A stretch of 64,000 bases of DNA from Lachnospiraceae bacterium (GTDB taxonomy: Bacteria > Bacillota > Clostridia > Lachnospirales > Lachnospiraceae). The stretch lies in contig SVFQ01000012.1 in NCBI GenBank assembly GCA_015056765.1, positions 1 through 64,000 on the forward strand. Direction: 5' to 3'. The position numbers and the translations under genes were made by a program. Of this stretch, positions 16,228 to 26,077 are shown in pieces (positions within the stretch are counted from its first letter, which is position 1; every line of letters begins with the position of its first letter). The notes beneath the pieces are model-generated. The model saw only the letters and a list, made by a program, of their open reading frames with translations, did no database searches and was not told where the DNA came from.

Positions 16228-17880
16228 ATGCCAAGAAAAAAGAAATCTGACGTAGAGCAGAATGCAGAAGTAAAGCAGGATATGGAGGAAATCACCGTAT
16301 CCGTTGATGATACAGAAGAAACACAGAACATTACCGAGACAGAAGTAGTGGAAGAAACCGAAAAAGCGGAAACAGCAGAAGAAATTGAAGACACGGAAGC
16401 GGTTGAAGACACGGAAGAGATTGAAGAAGTAGAAGAAGTCGAAGAGACGGATTTCTCCGAAGATGAAGAACTCTCCGAGGATGTTCCGGAAGAGATGGAA
16501 TTTGAAGAGGACGAAGAGGCAGTAGTGCCTGACGAAGAAGACACTGCTGAAAAAGTAGCAAAGCAGGTAAATGTCTTTTTGAGAGAAAATGAGAATCCAT
16601 TTAGCTTTAGTGATTCCTTTAAAAAGTGCAAAAAATGGTTCTCCCTTCATAGCAGAACAGTTTTGCCCGTTGTATTACTCTTACTTTTGGCAGTTGTCAT
16701 TGGTGTAGGTGTGAGACTGGGTAATAAGGGCGAGAAGAAACAGCCTGATGAAACAAAGACTGTTACTGCAAGTAGTGAGACCACAGCAGTAGAGCCTTCA
16801 GAATCCGGCACAGAAACCCAAACCGTAGCCCTAGAACAGAGCACAGATGAAGCCTTAAATCAGTTGATTCTGAATTACTATACAGCTATGGCAAATGGGG
16901 ATACAGATACCATTGCTACCCTTGTGAATCCTGCAACCGATAGCTTCCTTGCGAAAGTACGTACTATTGGTGAGTATATCGATTCCTATCCGGCAATCAA
17001 TGTATATGTAAAACAGGGACCTACCGCAGATTCCAGAATCGCATATGTACATACCGAAATCCTGATGTCCGGCTATAATCAGAATGTGCCATCCTTGCAG
17101 ACTTTCTATGTATGTACAGACCAGGCTGGTAATTATTACATCAACATGAATGAAGAACTTTCTGAACAGGAAGCAAATTACATTCATGATGCAGATTTAC
17201 AGGAAGATGTCATCGACTTAAATAATAAGATTACTGCACAGTTCAATGATCTTTTAGCAGAGGATACAGCTTTTGCCAGCTACTATGCAAAAGCATCCAG
17301 TCAGATTAAAGCGTCTGTAGGTCAGGCTGTTGCAGAGACAGATGCAAGCGCCGCAGCACCTCAGCCGGAAGAGACAGAGGAGACCACAGAACCGGAACCG
17401 GAAACGCAGGTGGTAAAGAAAGTTCGAGCTACGGATGTGGTAAACATGCGAGCATCTGATAGTGAAAATGCAGATAAACTTGGAAAAGCACAGATTGGCG
17501 ACACCTTTACACTGATAGAGGAAAAAGCAAATGGCTGGAGTAAGGTAAAGAATGGAGATACTGAAGTATTTATTAAATCTGAGTACTTGGAAGTGGTAGA
17601 AGAAACTACCGTAGAAGCTCCAACCCAGGAACAACAGCCGGAGCAGAATCAGGAACAGAAGCCGGCAGAGAATACTGCCGATACACAGCTGGGCGCAAAT
17701 GGTTATGTCACTGCAAAGACTACGGTAAACATTCGTAAGACAGCCAGCGAGACAGGTGAGAAACTTGGTACGGTTTACAAGGGTACCAAACTGGATTATG
17801 TAATGAATCAGGCAGATGGTTGGTGCAAGATTAAATACAATGGACAGACAGCTTATGTGAAGTCTGATTACGTAGAGTAA
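16228..17880 (+). CDS. Membrane-anchored protein with two SH3b domains
   Basis: A 550-aa protein. The N-terminal 110 residues are a low-complexity acidic region (runs of Glu, Thr, Val, Asp) that should be cytoplasmic and disordered. One transmembrane helix (VLPVVLLLLLAVVIGVGV, about residues 145-162) follows. The extracellular part has a linker, an alpha/beta domain of about 150 residues resembling NTF2-like folds (ILNYYTAMANGDTDT near 211), then two bacterial SH3 domains (about 390-452 and 489-550). SH3b domains commonly bind peptidoglycan or act as targeting modules. No enzyme domain is visible. The opposite-strand serine-rich reading frame is a shadow of the acidic repeats. A smaller relative in architecture occurs at 59811. 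Confidence 0.8.
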   Translation: MPRKKKSDVEQNAEVKQDMEEITVSVDDTEETQNITETEVVEETEKAETAEEIEDTEAVEDTEEIEEVEEVEETDFSEDEELSEDVPEEMEFEEDEEAVVPDEEDTAEKVAKQVNVFLRENENPFSFSDSFKKCKKWFSLHSRTVLPVVLLLLLAVVIGVGVRLGNKGEKKQPDETKTVTASSETTAVEPSESGTETQTVALEQSTDEALNQLILNYYTAMANGDTDTIATLVNPATDSFLAKVRTIGEYIDSYPAINVYVKQGPTADSRIAYVHTEILMSGYNQNVPSLQTFYVCTDQAGNYYINMNEELSEQEANYIHDADLQEDVIDLNNKITAQFNDLLAEDTAFASYYAKASSQIKASVGQAVAETDASAAAPQPEETEETTEPEPETQVVKKVRATDVVNMRASDSENADKLGKAQIGDTFTLIEEKANGWSKVKNGDTEVFIKSEYLEVVEETTVEAPTQEQQPEQNQEQKPAENTADTQLGANGYVTAKTTVNIRKTASETGEKLGTVYKGTKLDYVMNQADGWCKIKYNGQTAYVKSDYVE

Positions 17881-17921
17881 GACTCTACTTTATTAGGATG
17901 AAGCGATTGTATACATGTATC

Positions 17922-17990
17922 ATTGTACAATTTATCCAAAAATCAGTTGAAAATTTTTACACAGTTTAGTGAAAAAAATTCTTGTACAAG
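17922..17990. promoter_or_regulatory. Pair of TTGTACAA palindromes upstream of gdhA
   Basis: ATTGTACAAT (17922-17931) and CTTGTACAAG (17981-17990) are perfect palindromes sharing the core TTGTACAA, 59 bases apart. The second contains the -35 hexamer of the gdhA promoter, so a dimeric repressor bound there would compete with RNA polymerase, and two sites could allow looping or cooperative binding. Confidence 0.5.
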
Positions 17991-18010
17991 AAAAAACGTG
18001 GTTTTATAAT
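17982..18010 (+). promoter_or_regulatory. Promoter of gdhA
   Basis: TTGTAC (17982-17987), 17-base spacer, consensus TATAAT (18005-18010). The predicted start, near 18017, is only about 16 bases before the leader terminator. Confidence 0.8.
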
Positions 18011-18032
18011 AAACCATGACAAAGAAGTCTAA

Positions 18033-18062
18033 GGGAAGAGGCGTTTGTCTCTTCCCTTTTTT
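18033..18062 (+). terminator. Terminator hairpin in the gdhA leader
   Basis: GGGAAGAG (18033-18040) pairs perfectly with CTCTTCCC (18049-18056), followed by six T residues. It lies between the gdhA promoter and gdhA, so it should end most transcripts at about 45 nt unless read-through is promoted. It would also stop read-through from the upstream gene. Confidence 0.8.
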
Positions 18063-18075
18063 AGAGGAAAACTAG

Positions 18076-19422
<1,347 letters not shown>

Positions 19423-19424
19423 CT

Positions 19425-19544
19425 TGACATGAGGTGGCCGCGTAGCGGACGGAGCCCTTGTGTCAGGCTCAATGCCGCTTGAATAGACCTGAGGTGTCAG
19501 CGAAGCTGACGGAGCCCTGAGGTCAGGCTCAATGCCGCTTGAAT
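19425..19544 (+). repeat. Tandem pair of 60-bp pseudoknot-capable repeats
   Basis: Two exact-length copies, 19425-19484 and 19485-19544. Each has an outer stem (TGACATGAGG with CCTTGTGTCA in copy 1; GACCT and AGG with CCT and AGGTC in copy 2), an inner hairpin with a GTA or GAA triloop (CCGC/GCGG in copy 1; GTCAGC/GCTGAC in copy 2), and a GAGCC (19452-19456; 19512-19516) that can pair with the GGCTC downstream of the outer stem (19466-19470; 19526-19530), forming an H-type pseudoknot. The tail AATGCCGCTTGAAT is identical. Paired substitutions A-T to C-G (outer) and C-G to A-T (inner) keep both helices. Confidence 0.75.
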
Positions 19545-19552
19545 TGATAAAG

Positions 19553-19585
19553 AAAAACCGTAAGGCTCGTCCTTACGGTTTTTTT
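19553..19585 (+). terminator. Rho-independent terminator after the tandem repeats
   Basis: AAAAACCGTAAGG pairs with CCTTACGGTTTTT around CTCGT, with a long T run. It ends the gdhA transcript, which would therefore include both 60-bp repeats in its 3' untranslated region. Confidence 0.92.
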
Positions 19586-19621
19586 CATATAGTAAAAAGT
19601 ATAGTATTCACCCTCTTTCGT

Positions 19622-19650
19622 TTGAAAACCCCTTATTTCTAGCATATAAT
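19622..19650 (+). promoter_or_regulatory. Promoter of the response regulator gene
   Basis: TTGAAA (19622-19627), 17-base spacer, TATAAT (19645-19650), about 37 bases before the start codon. Confidence 0.75.
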
Positions 19651-19686
19651 GGATAATAGTTTAAGTGTATCAAGCGGGGTTAAAGG

Positions 19687-20094
19687 ATGGAGCGGAAGTT
19701 AGGCGATAAAGCCAAGAAAAAACAAAGAATTTTGCTGGTGGATGATGAAGAACTCAATCGCAAACTTTGTGAGAGAATTCTGATTCGGGAAGGATTTTCT
19801 GTATTTGAGGCAGAAAACGGTAAAGAAGCAATGGAGCTTATGGCGAAATCACCCTTGGGGCATTTTGATTTAATTGTGATGGATATTCAGATGCCTGAGA
19901 TGAATGGTTATGAGGCCACAAAGCAAATCCGCAGCATGGATCGAGAGGATGCAAAGAAGATTCCAATCATTGCGCTAAGTGCCAATGACACGGAGGAAGA
20001 CATTCGTTTAAGTAAAGAATGCGGTATGAATGATCATATGGTAAAACCCTTTAATATTCCCAAAATCGTGGATGTGATTCGTTCTTACCTGTAA
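19687..20094 (+). CDS. Single-domain response regulator (CheY-like)
   Basis: A lone receiver domain of 135 aa with no output domain. The acidic pocket is VDDEE (D19, D20), the phospho-acceptor is D66 in VMDIQMPEMNG, the switch residue is S98, and the conserved lysine is K120 in VKPF. The architecture resembles the receiver domains of hybrid kinases (QMPEMNGYEATKQIR) more than chemotaxis CheY. No histidine kinase is adjacent; the partner is unknown. The start is slightly awkward: AAGG directly abuts the ATG, so a GGGG a few bases upstream may be the functional ribosome binding site. Confidence 0.9.
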   Translation: MERKLGDKAKKKQRILLVDDEELNRKLCERILIREGFSVFEAENGKEAMELMAKSPLGHFDLIVMDIQMPEMNGYEATKQIRSMDREDAKKIPIIALSANDTEEDIRLSKECGMNDHMVKPFNIPKIVDVIRSYL

Positions 20095-20110
20095 CAGAAA
20101 TGAGATAGCA

Positions 20111-20839
20111 GTGCGTATTAATAAGTATATTGCCATGGGTGGCATGTTTTCCAGAAGGGAAGCAGATAAGTTAATCGAAAACAGAAGAGTCTATGTAAAC
20201 GGGAAGCTGGCTTTATCCGGCATGGATGTAACAGATGCAGATGAAGTGCTGGTAGATGGCAATCCTTGCAAGCCGGTGGAAAAGAAAGTGGTACTGGCCT
20301 TTTACAAACCTATAGGGGTTACCTGTTCAGAAAAAGATGAGCATGCGGAGGAACTGGTTAGTGATTACATCGACTATCCTGTAAGACTGACCTATGCCGG
20401 TAGACTGGATAAAGATTCAGAGGGCCTTTTACTAATGACCAATGACGGTGCCCTCATAGATGGCATGATGCGAGGCAGCAATGGCCATGAGAAAGAGTAC
20501 CATGTAAAGGTGAATAAGCCTTTACAAAAAGAGCACATCGAAGCATTGCAAAAGGGCGTCTATCTGACAGAATTAAAGGTGAAGACGAGACCGTGTAAAA
20601 TCAAGGTATATTCCGAACGAGAATTTGGAATTACACTGACACAGGGATTAAACAGACAAATCAGACGTATGTGTGGGGCGTTTGGATATCGCGTAGATAG
20701 TTTGAAACGAGTCAGAGTGATGAATATCAAACTGGAAGGGCTAAAGCCCGGACAGTGGCGTGAATTATCCGAGGCAGAGGAAGCAGAGCTTCGCAAACTG
20801 GTTTCAAAAAAAAGAAAAAAGAAATTAGACGAAATATGA
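20111..20839 (+). CDS. 23S rRNA pseudouridine synthase, RluF/RsuA type
   Basis: An N-terminal S4 RNA-binding domain (RINKYIAMGGMFSRREADKL) is followed by the RsuA-family catalytic domain with AGRLDKDSEGLL, where D100 is the catalytic aspartate, and GLNRQIRRMC near residue 186, which is characteristic of RluF-like members. The predicted reaction is isomerisation of a uridine in 23S rRNA; the exact position cannot be read from sequence. The start is GTG at 20111. The tail is highly basic (KKRKKKLDEI). The gene overlaps ligA by four bases (ATGA), so the two are likely translationally coupled. Confidence 0.92.
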   Translation: MRINKYIAMGGMFSRREADKLIENRRVYVNGKLALSGMDVTDADEVLVDGNPCKPVEKKVVLAFYKPIGVTCSEKDEHAEELVSDYIDYPVRLTYAGRLDKDSEGLLLMTNDGALIDGMMRGSNGHEKEYHVKVNKPLQKEHIEALQKGVYLTELKVKTRPCKIKVYSEREFGITLTQGLNRQIRRMCGAFGYRVDSLKRVRVMNIKLEGLKPGQWRELSEAEEAELRKLVSKKRKKKLDEI

Positions 20840-22848
20840 ATGATACTAGCAAACTTAGCAGGATGAAAGAATTAGTGAAGGTGCTGAATGACGCGTCGAA
20901 AGCGTACTATGCAGAAGACCGCGAAATCATGAGCAACTTCGAATATGATAAGCTTTACGATGAATTAGAACAGTTGGAGACAGAGACAGGGGTTCAGCTG
21001 GCCAATTCTCCTACAGTAAATGTAGGCTACGAATCCGTAGAAGAATTGCCGAAAGAACGCCATGAAAAGCCAATGCTTTCCCTTGGCAAGACCAAGGAAA
21101 GAGAAGAACTAAAAAGCTGGCTAAATGGCCATGAAGGACTTTTAAGCTGGAAATTGGATGGACTTACGGTAGTATTGACCTATGAGAATGGCGTATTAGC
21201 TAAGGCTGTTACCAGAGGCAATGGCGAAGTAGGAGAGATTATTACCGCCAATGCCAGATGTTTCACGAATTTGCCCCTTAAGATTTCTTATACAGGAAAA
21301 CTGATTCTTCGAGGAGAGGCAGTGATTTCCTATTCTGATTTTGAACAAATCAATGAAGAAATCCCGGAAGCTGAAAATAAATACAAGAATCCCAGAAACT
21401 TGTGCAGCGGTTCCGTGCGTCAGCTAAACAGCGAAGTGACCGCAGGCAGAAGAGTGCGTTTTTATGCCTTTTCTTTGGTACAAGCAGAAAATGTGGATTT
21501 CCAAGACAAGCGTTCAAAGCAATTTGAATTCCTGCAACAGCAGGGATTTGAAACAGTAGAGTTCCACTCTGTCACAGAGGATACCATTTTAGCAGAAATC
21601 AAACGTTACGCAGAGAAGATTCAGACCTATGATATCCCATCAGACGGTTTGGTGCTGACCTATGAAGAGATTGCCTACGGGGAGTCTCTAGGTATGACTG
21701 CAAAATTCCCACGAGGTTCTATTGCCTTTAAATGGGCGGATGAAACAGCAGAGACTACCTTAAAAGAAATTGAGTGGAGCCCAAGCCGTACAGGCCTGAT
21801 TAATCCGGTGGCGGTTTTTGAACCTGTGGAATTGGAGGGCACCACGGTGAGTCGTGCCAGTGTGCATAATATCAGTGTTATGCGCCAATTGAAATTAGGT
21901 ATTGGTGATCGCATTACGGTATATAAAGCCAATATGATTATTCCGCAGATTGCAGAGAATCTCACTGGGTCTGATTCCATCGAGATTCCCAGCGTCTGTC
22001 CGGTCTGTGGTGGCATAGCGCAGGTGGAAGATAGTGATGGTCATGTGGTGACAGGTGATGTGGCTGCTGATAGCACCACTTTAAGCTTGTATTGTACCAA
22101 TCCCAAATGCGCAGCGAAAAAGATTAAACAGTTTACCCATTTCGTATCCAGAAATGCTATGAATATGGATGGACTATCTGAGCAGACTTTGGAAAAATTC
22201 ATTGCCAAGGGCTTTTTGCATGAATATGCGGATTTGTATCACTTAGAGAATCATAGGGAAGAAATCTGTGATATGGATGGATTTGGAATCAAATCCTATG
22301 AGAATCTGATTGCAAGCATTGAGACCAGCCGAAAGATTACTTTAGAGCATGTTTTATTTGCCCTAGGTATTCCTGGAATTGGCCTTGCGGGAGCCAAAAG
22401 TATTTGCAAACACTTTGCCTTCGATGAAACCGCAGTCATGCAGGCCTCTAAAGAGGAACTGTCTGAGATAGACGGTGTGGGAGATGTCCTGGCAGAAGCC
22501 ATTACGGACTTTTTCCGGGATGAAGAAAAGTTGCAAATAACAAAGCGCCTTTTACAGGAACTACAATTAGAGACCCCGGAAGAGCCGGCGGGAGAACAGA
22601 TACTAGACGGCCTTACTTTTGTCATTACAGGTAGTCTGAATCATTTTGAAAACAGAGATTCTTTGAAAGCAGTTATCGAATCTCTCGGAGGAAAAGTGGC
22701 GGGATCTGTGTCTTCTAAGACTACGGCTCTCATTAATAATGACGTAAACTCTACTTCAGGTAAGAATAAAAAAGCAAAAGAAGTGGGAGTGGAGATTATC
22801 GCTGAGGAGGAATTCCTGTCTCGCTATAGCATTGCGGGGCAAAAATAG
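20836..22848 (+). CDS. ligA: NAD-dependent DNA ligase LigA
   Basis: Seals nicks during replication and repair using NAD+. The adenylated lysine is K106 in WKLDGL; OB-fold, Cys4 zinc finger (CPVC near residue 391 and CTNPKC near 420), helix-hairpin-helix repeats and a C-terminal BRCT domain (about 595-670) are all present in 670 aa. Two deviations are visible. The NMN-binding Ia domain reads SNFEYD where DAEYD is usual, and the glutamate two residues before the catalytic lysine is replaced by serine (SWKLDG). The zinc-finger loop is also longer than usual. Every domain is intact, so I regard it as a functional, divergent LigA; a second ligase gene elsewhere is possible. Confidence 0.93.
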   Translation: MNDTSKLSRMKELVKVLNDASKAYYAEDREIMSNFEYDKLYDELEQLETETGVQLANSPTVNVGYESVEELPKERHEKPMLSLGKTKEREELKSWLNGHEGLLSWKLDGLTVVLTYENGVLAKAVTRGNGEVGEIITANARCFTNLPLKISYTGKLILRGEAVISYSDFEQINEEIPEAENKYKNPRNLCSGSVRQLNSEVTAGRRVRFYAFSLVQAENVDFQDKRSKQFEFLQQQGFETVEFHSVTEDTILAEIKRYAEKIQTYDIPSDGLVLTYEEIAYGESLGMTAKFPRGSIAFKWADETAETTLKEIEWSPSRTGLINPVAVFEPVELEGTTVSRASVHNISVMRQLKLGIGDRITVYKANMIIPQIAENLTGSDSIEIPSVCPVCGGIAQVEDSDGHVVTGDVAADSTTLSLYCTNPKCAAKKIKQFTHFVSRNAMNMDGLSEQTLEKFIAKGFLHEYADLYHLENHREEICDMDGFGIKSYENLIASIETSRKITLEHVLFALGIPGIGLAGAKSICKHFAFDETAVMQASKEELSEIDGVGDVLAEAITDFFRDEEKLQITKRLLQELQLETPEEPAGEQILDGLTFVITGSLNHFENRDSLKAVIESLGGKVAGSVSSKTTALINNDVNSTSGKNKKAKEVGVEIIAEEEFLSRYSIAGQK

Positions 22849-22878
22849 GCGCATTCTTTCAGAAAAGGATGATAGATT

Positions 22879-23787
22879 ATGCCAGTTAGAATACAGAACG
22901 ATTTACCAGCAAAAGAGAGACTTGAAAGAGAAAACATCTTCGTAATGAACGAAAGCAGAGCTACTACGCAGGACATTCGCCCCTTAGAGCTTTGTATCTT
23001 AAATCTTATGCCTGGTAAAGAGGAAACAGAATTACAGATTTTAAGAGCCCTGTCCAATACGCCCTTGCAGGTAAATATTACGCTACTAACCACAGCCAGT
23101 CATACCAGCAGTCATACCAGTTCTGCTCACCTAAATAAGTTTTATCAGACCTGGGATGAAGTGAAAGAAAATCGCTTTGATGGTATGATTATCACGGGCG
23201 CTCCCGTTGAAAATCTTACTTTTGAAGAAGTGGATTATTGGGAAGAACTTTGCCATATTATGGATTGGACCAGGGAGCATGTCACCAGTACGTTGCACAT
23301 TTGTTGGGGCGCTCAGGCGGCTTATTATTATCGTCATGGCATCCAAAAAGAAGAATTACCGGCAAAGCTATTTGGTATCTATCAGATGAAGATTAATCAC
23401 CGAAAAGAGCCACTGGTAAGAGGTATGGACGATGTCTTCATGGCACCTCATTCCAGACATACCCAGACACCAACAGAGGCAATCCATGCATGTAGAGATA
23501 TCAAAGTGCTGGCAGAATCTGATGAGGTGGGCGTATTTTTGGCTATGACCACAGATGGTAAAAATGTCTACGTTCAGGGACATCCGGAATATGACCGCAT
23601 GACTTTAGACAAAGAGTACCATAGAGACTTGGATAAGGGATTGGAAATCGCTATACCGGTGAACTATTATCCGGATAATGACCCGGAGGAAAGACCGCTT
23701 CTTACATGGCGTAGCCATAGTGACCTGTTATATACCAACTGGCTTAACTACTACGTATATCAGGCCACACCATATGAGTGGAGCTGA
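22879..23787 (+). CDS. metA: Homoserine O-acetyltransferase (MetA family, acetyl-CoA type)
   Basis: First committed step of methionine synthesis from homoserine. The family nucleophile C142 lies in HICWGAQA, and the HPEYD motif holding the later catalytic His/Glu residues is near residue 235. Residue 111 is Glu (ITGAPVEN), the residue linked to acetyl-CoA use in Bacillus-type MetA, whereas succinyl-CoA enzymes have Gly; I therefore call it an acetyltransferase. It is 302 aa, full length. Only 30 bases separate it from ligA, too little for a SAM riboswitch, so it is probably co-transcribed with the pseudouridine synthase and ligA, an odd setting for a methionine gene. Confidence 0.95.
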   Translation: MPVRIQNDLPAKERLERENIFVMNESRATTQDIRPLELCILNLMPGKEETELQILRALSNTPLQVNITLLTTASHTSSHTSSAHLNKFYQTWDEVKENRFDGMIITGAPVENLTFEEVDYWEELCHIMDWTREHVTSTLHICWGAQAAYYYRHGIQKEELPAKLFGIYQMKINHRKEPLVRGMDDVFMAPHSRHTQTPTEAIHACRDIKVLAESDEVGVFLAMTTDGKNVYVQGHPEYDRMTLDKEYHRDLDKGLEIAIPVNYYPDNDPEERPLLTWRSHSDLLYTNWLNYYVYQATPYEWS

Positions 23788-23832
23788 GGAACATAAAGTG
23801 TCTGAATTAATAGAAATTTAAGAATGAATTGT

Positions 23833-23861
23833 TTGAAAACTTGCCCTATTCTTGCTACAAT
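23833..23861 (+). promoter_or_regulatory. Promoter of the chemoreceptor gene
   Basis: TTGAAA (23833-23838), 17-base spacer, TACAAT (23856-23861) with an extended TGC before the -10. It reads as a sigmaA promoter; I see no flagellar-sigma (TAAA-N15-GCCGATAA) pattern. Confidence 0.65.
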
Positions 23862-23919
23862 TTACCTATGAACAGCAGTAATGTGTGATTCAAAATTTTG
23901 TGCAAAAAGGGGAAAAAAC

Positions 23920-25980
23920 ATGAAGTTTAAGAAAATCAGCACACGTATGTTGGCGTTTATTCTGCCTATCGTATTTTTGGCAATGGCGGTTTTGACTACA
24001 ATCAGTTCTTTATCCAGTTCTGAGATTATTCAGAAGCAGATTGCCGGAAAAATGGAATCAGAATTAAATGCTCAAATGAACAGCATTGAAAAGTATTTGG
24101 ATTCTGTATCCAATATGGCAGATTCTTTGGCACAAGTAGTTACCTCATCCTATAAGGTCACTGACATGAGTGTGTATGAGGATATGTTTGGTAGAGTTGT
24201 GTCCACCAGTGAGATTGCAAATGGTTCCGGTATTTGGTTTGAGCCATATGCTTATGATTCTGCTGAAAAGTATATGGGACCATATATGTATAAAGATGGC
24301 GATTCCATTGTGGTGACCTATGATTATAGTAATGCAGAGTATGATTACTTTAATCAGGAGTATTATCTAAATGCCAAGTCAGCCACCGGTGCTGTTATTA
24401 CAGATCCCTACTATGATCCTACGTCTAATACCGTTATGAGTACCTGCTCCACTCCTATTCAGGATGCGGCAGGAAATTACTTAGGATGTATCACCGTAGA
24501 TATCGTGTTGGATAAAATTCAGGAAGTAGTAGGTTCTATTAAGGTAGGCCAGAACGGTAATGCGATATTCTTAAGTAGCACAGGTACTATTCTTTACTCT
24601 GCAGACGAACCGGATGCATCATCTCAGGAACTGAATTTGACCGAAGATGCCAATGCAAGTCTTGCAGCAGCAGCTAAGACCATTATGGCAAATAAGAGCG
24701 GTATCACATCTTATGTGAAAAACGGTCAGCCATATAATCTGTATTATGATACCTTGGATGTAGGCTGGAAGCTGGTTATCCAGATGCCACAGTCCGAGAT
24801 TATGCAGCCTGTAAGGAGCCTGATGACTACCCTGATTATCGTGGGTATCATTTCCGTTTGTATTGTAATTCTTGCGGTACTCTTCAATATTACCGGTATG
24901 TCTAAATCCATTCGTAGAGTGGAAGAGTTCGCCGGTGCCCTTGCAGCAGGCGACTTCACCAGAGAGCCGATTCCGGTGACATCTGCAGATGAAGTGGGCA
25001 AGATGAGTGAGTCTATGAATGCCATGTATGAGGGCAATAAAGAAATCATACAGAGGATTGCAGGACATGCTGTTGAATTAAATGATGCCAGCAGCCAGAT
25101 GAATGAGTCTTCAGAAGAACTTGCTCAGCAGTTCGAAACCATTGAGACTTACATGAATGAAGTAAATGAAGCTATGATGAGTGCTTCGGCAGCCACAGAA
25201 GAGGTCAATGCTTCCGTAGAAGAAGTACATAGCTCTGTAGGTATTTTGGCTGGTGAAACAGATAAGAGTAGCAGAATGGCTAACGATATCAGAGGCAAAG
25301 CGCAGGATATCGAACGCTCCAGTAAAGACTCTTACGATAATGCTATTAGCCTTTCTAAGAAGTTTGAAACCGAATTAAAATCCAGTATGGATAATGCAAA
25401 GGTTGTATCTACCATTGCAGAGATGGCCAATACCATTTCTGAAATTGCATCCCAGATTAACTTGCTTTCCCTGAATGCTTCCATCGAAGCAGCCAGAGCC
25501 GGCGAGCAGGGTAAAGGATTTGCGGTTGTAGCGTCTGAAATCGGTAAGCTTGCCAACGAAACAGCGGATGCAGTAGAAAGCATTCAGAGCACAGTTGGAG
25601 ATGTAGAAAGCGCATTTAACAACTTGTTGGAAGATGCCAATACCTTCCTGGTATTCTTGAATGATACCGTAACACCGGATTATCAGAATTTTGTAAATAT
25701 CGGCAAACAGTATGGTGATGATGCCATGAGTTTTGCTGAGATTTCAGATCGACTTTCCGGTATGACAGGTAATATCGAAAGAACCATGAATGAAGTCAGC
25801 ATCGCTATCCAGAATATTGCAGAATCTGCACAGACCACAGCGGATAACAGTGCTAGAATCATGGATTCTGTAACAGATGTAGCGCAGGTAGTAGATAATG
25901 TTTCTCAGATGTCCAGAAAACAGGAGAAGATTGCAGATACCTTGAATGAAGTGGTACATCAGTACAAGTTTGAAAAATAA
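23920..25980 (+). CDS. Methyl-accepting chemotaxis protein with dCache sensor
   Basis: Transmembrane chemoreceptor of 686 aa. Transmembrane helix 1 covers residues about 10-30; the extracellular double-Cache domain (about 40-280) shows [10 protein letters not shown] and VITDPYYDP typical of amino-acid-type dCache sensors; helix 2 ([17 protein letters not shown]) is near 295-318; a HAMP linker follows, and the signalling hairpin tip [18 protein letters not shown] is near residue 510. The ligand is unknown. ATG 23920 is chosen because AAAAAGGGG serves it; an upstream in-frame ATG (23881) lacks a site. No other chemotaxis gene is nearby, but its presence implies a motile or once-motile organism. 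Confidence 0.95.
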   Translation: MKFKKISTRMLAFILPIVFLAMAVLTTISSLSSSEIIQKQIAGKMESELNAQMNSIEKYLDSVSNMADSLAQVVTSSYKVTDMSVYEDMFGRVVSTSEIANGSGIWFEPYAYDSAEKYMGPYMYKDGDSIVVTYDYSNAEYDYFNQEYYLNAKSATGAVITDPYYDPTSNTVMSTCSTPIQDAAGNYLGCITVDIVLDKIQEVVGSIKVGQNGNAIFLSSTGTILYSADEPDASSQELNLTEDANASLAAAAKTIMANKSGITSYVKNGQPYNLYYDTLDVGWKLVIQMPQSEIMQPVRSLMTTLIIVGIISVCIVILAVLFNITGMSKSIRRVEEFAGALAAGDFTREPIPVTSADEVGKMSESMNAMYEGNKEIIQRIAGHAVELNDASSQMNESSEELAQQFETIETYMNEVNEAMMSASAATEEVNASVEEVHSSVGILAGETDKSSRMANDIRGKAQDIERSSKDSYDNAISLSKKFETELKSSMDNAKVVSTIAEMANTISEIASQINLLSLNASIEAARAGEQGKGFAVVASEIGKLANETADAVESIQSTVGDVESAFNNLLEDANTFLVFLNDTVTPDYQNFVNIGKQYGDDAMSFAEISDRLSGMTGNIERTMNEVSIAIQNIAESAQTTADNSARIMDSVTDVAQVVDNVSQMSRKQEKIADTLNEVVHQYKFEK

Positions 25981-25998
25981 GTGAAATAAAGGATGGAT

Positions 25999-26030
25999 AA
26001 GGGCAACTGCTATGGCGGTTGCCCTTTGTT
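25999..26030 (+). terminator. Rho-independent terminator after the chemoreceptor
   Basis: AAGGGCAAC (25999-26007) pairs perfectly with GTTGCCCTT (26018-26026), followed by a short, interrupted T run. Confidence 0.75.
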
Positions 26031-26077
26031 CATGTTAAAATAAAAGTCAAATGACGGATTTTTTTTAGGAGAGAATT

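Noticed and set aside
15972-16631. Long opposite-strand reading frame rich in serine
   Set aside because: It is the complement of the acidic GAA/GAG-rich part of the SH3b gene; the repeated Glu codons give long open frames on the other strand. It has no ribosome binding site and runs through the tRNA-Arg gene.
19425-19544. CRISPR array
   Set aside because: Two repeats only, directly adjacent with no spacers, and no cas genes nearby; the copies differ in paired positions, which does not fit CRISPR repeats.
19425-19544. Self-cleaving ribozyme (HDV-like or twister type)
   Set aside because: The crossing pairings prompted the idea, but I could not find the conserved core of any known class, and the invariant tail matches none I know.
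20836-22848. ligA as a degenerate pseudogene because of altered motifs
   Set aside because: All domains, the catalytic lysine, the four zinc cysteines and the BRCT domain are intact and the frame is uninterrupted over 670 codons.
22849-22878. SAM riboswitch before metA
   Set aside because: Only 30 bases lie between ligA and metA, too few for any SAM riboswitch aptamer.
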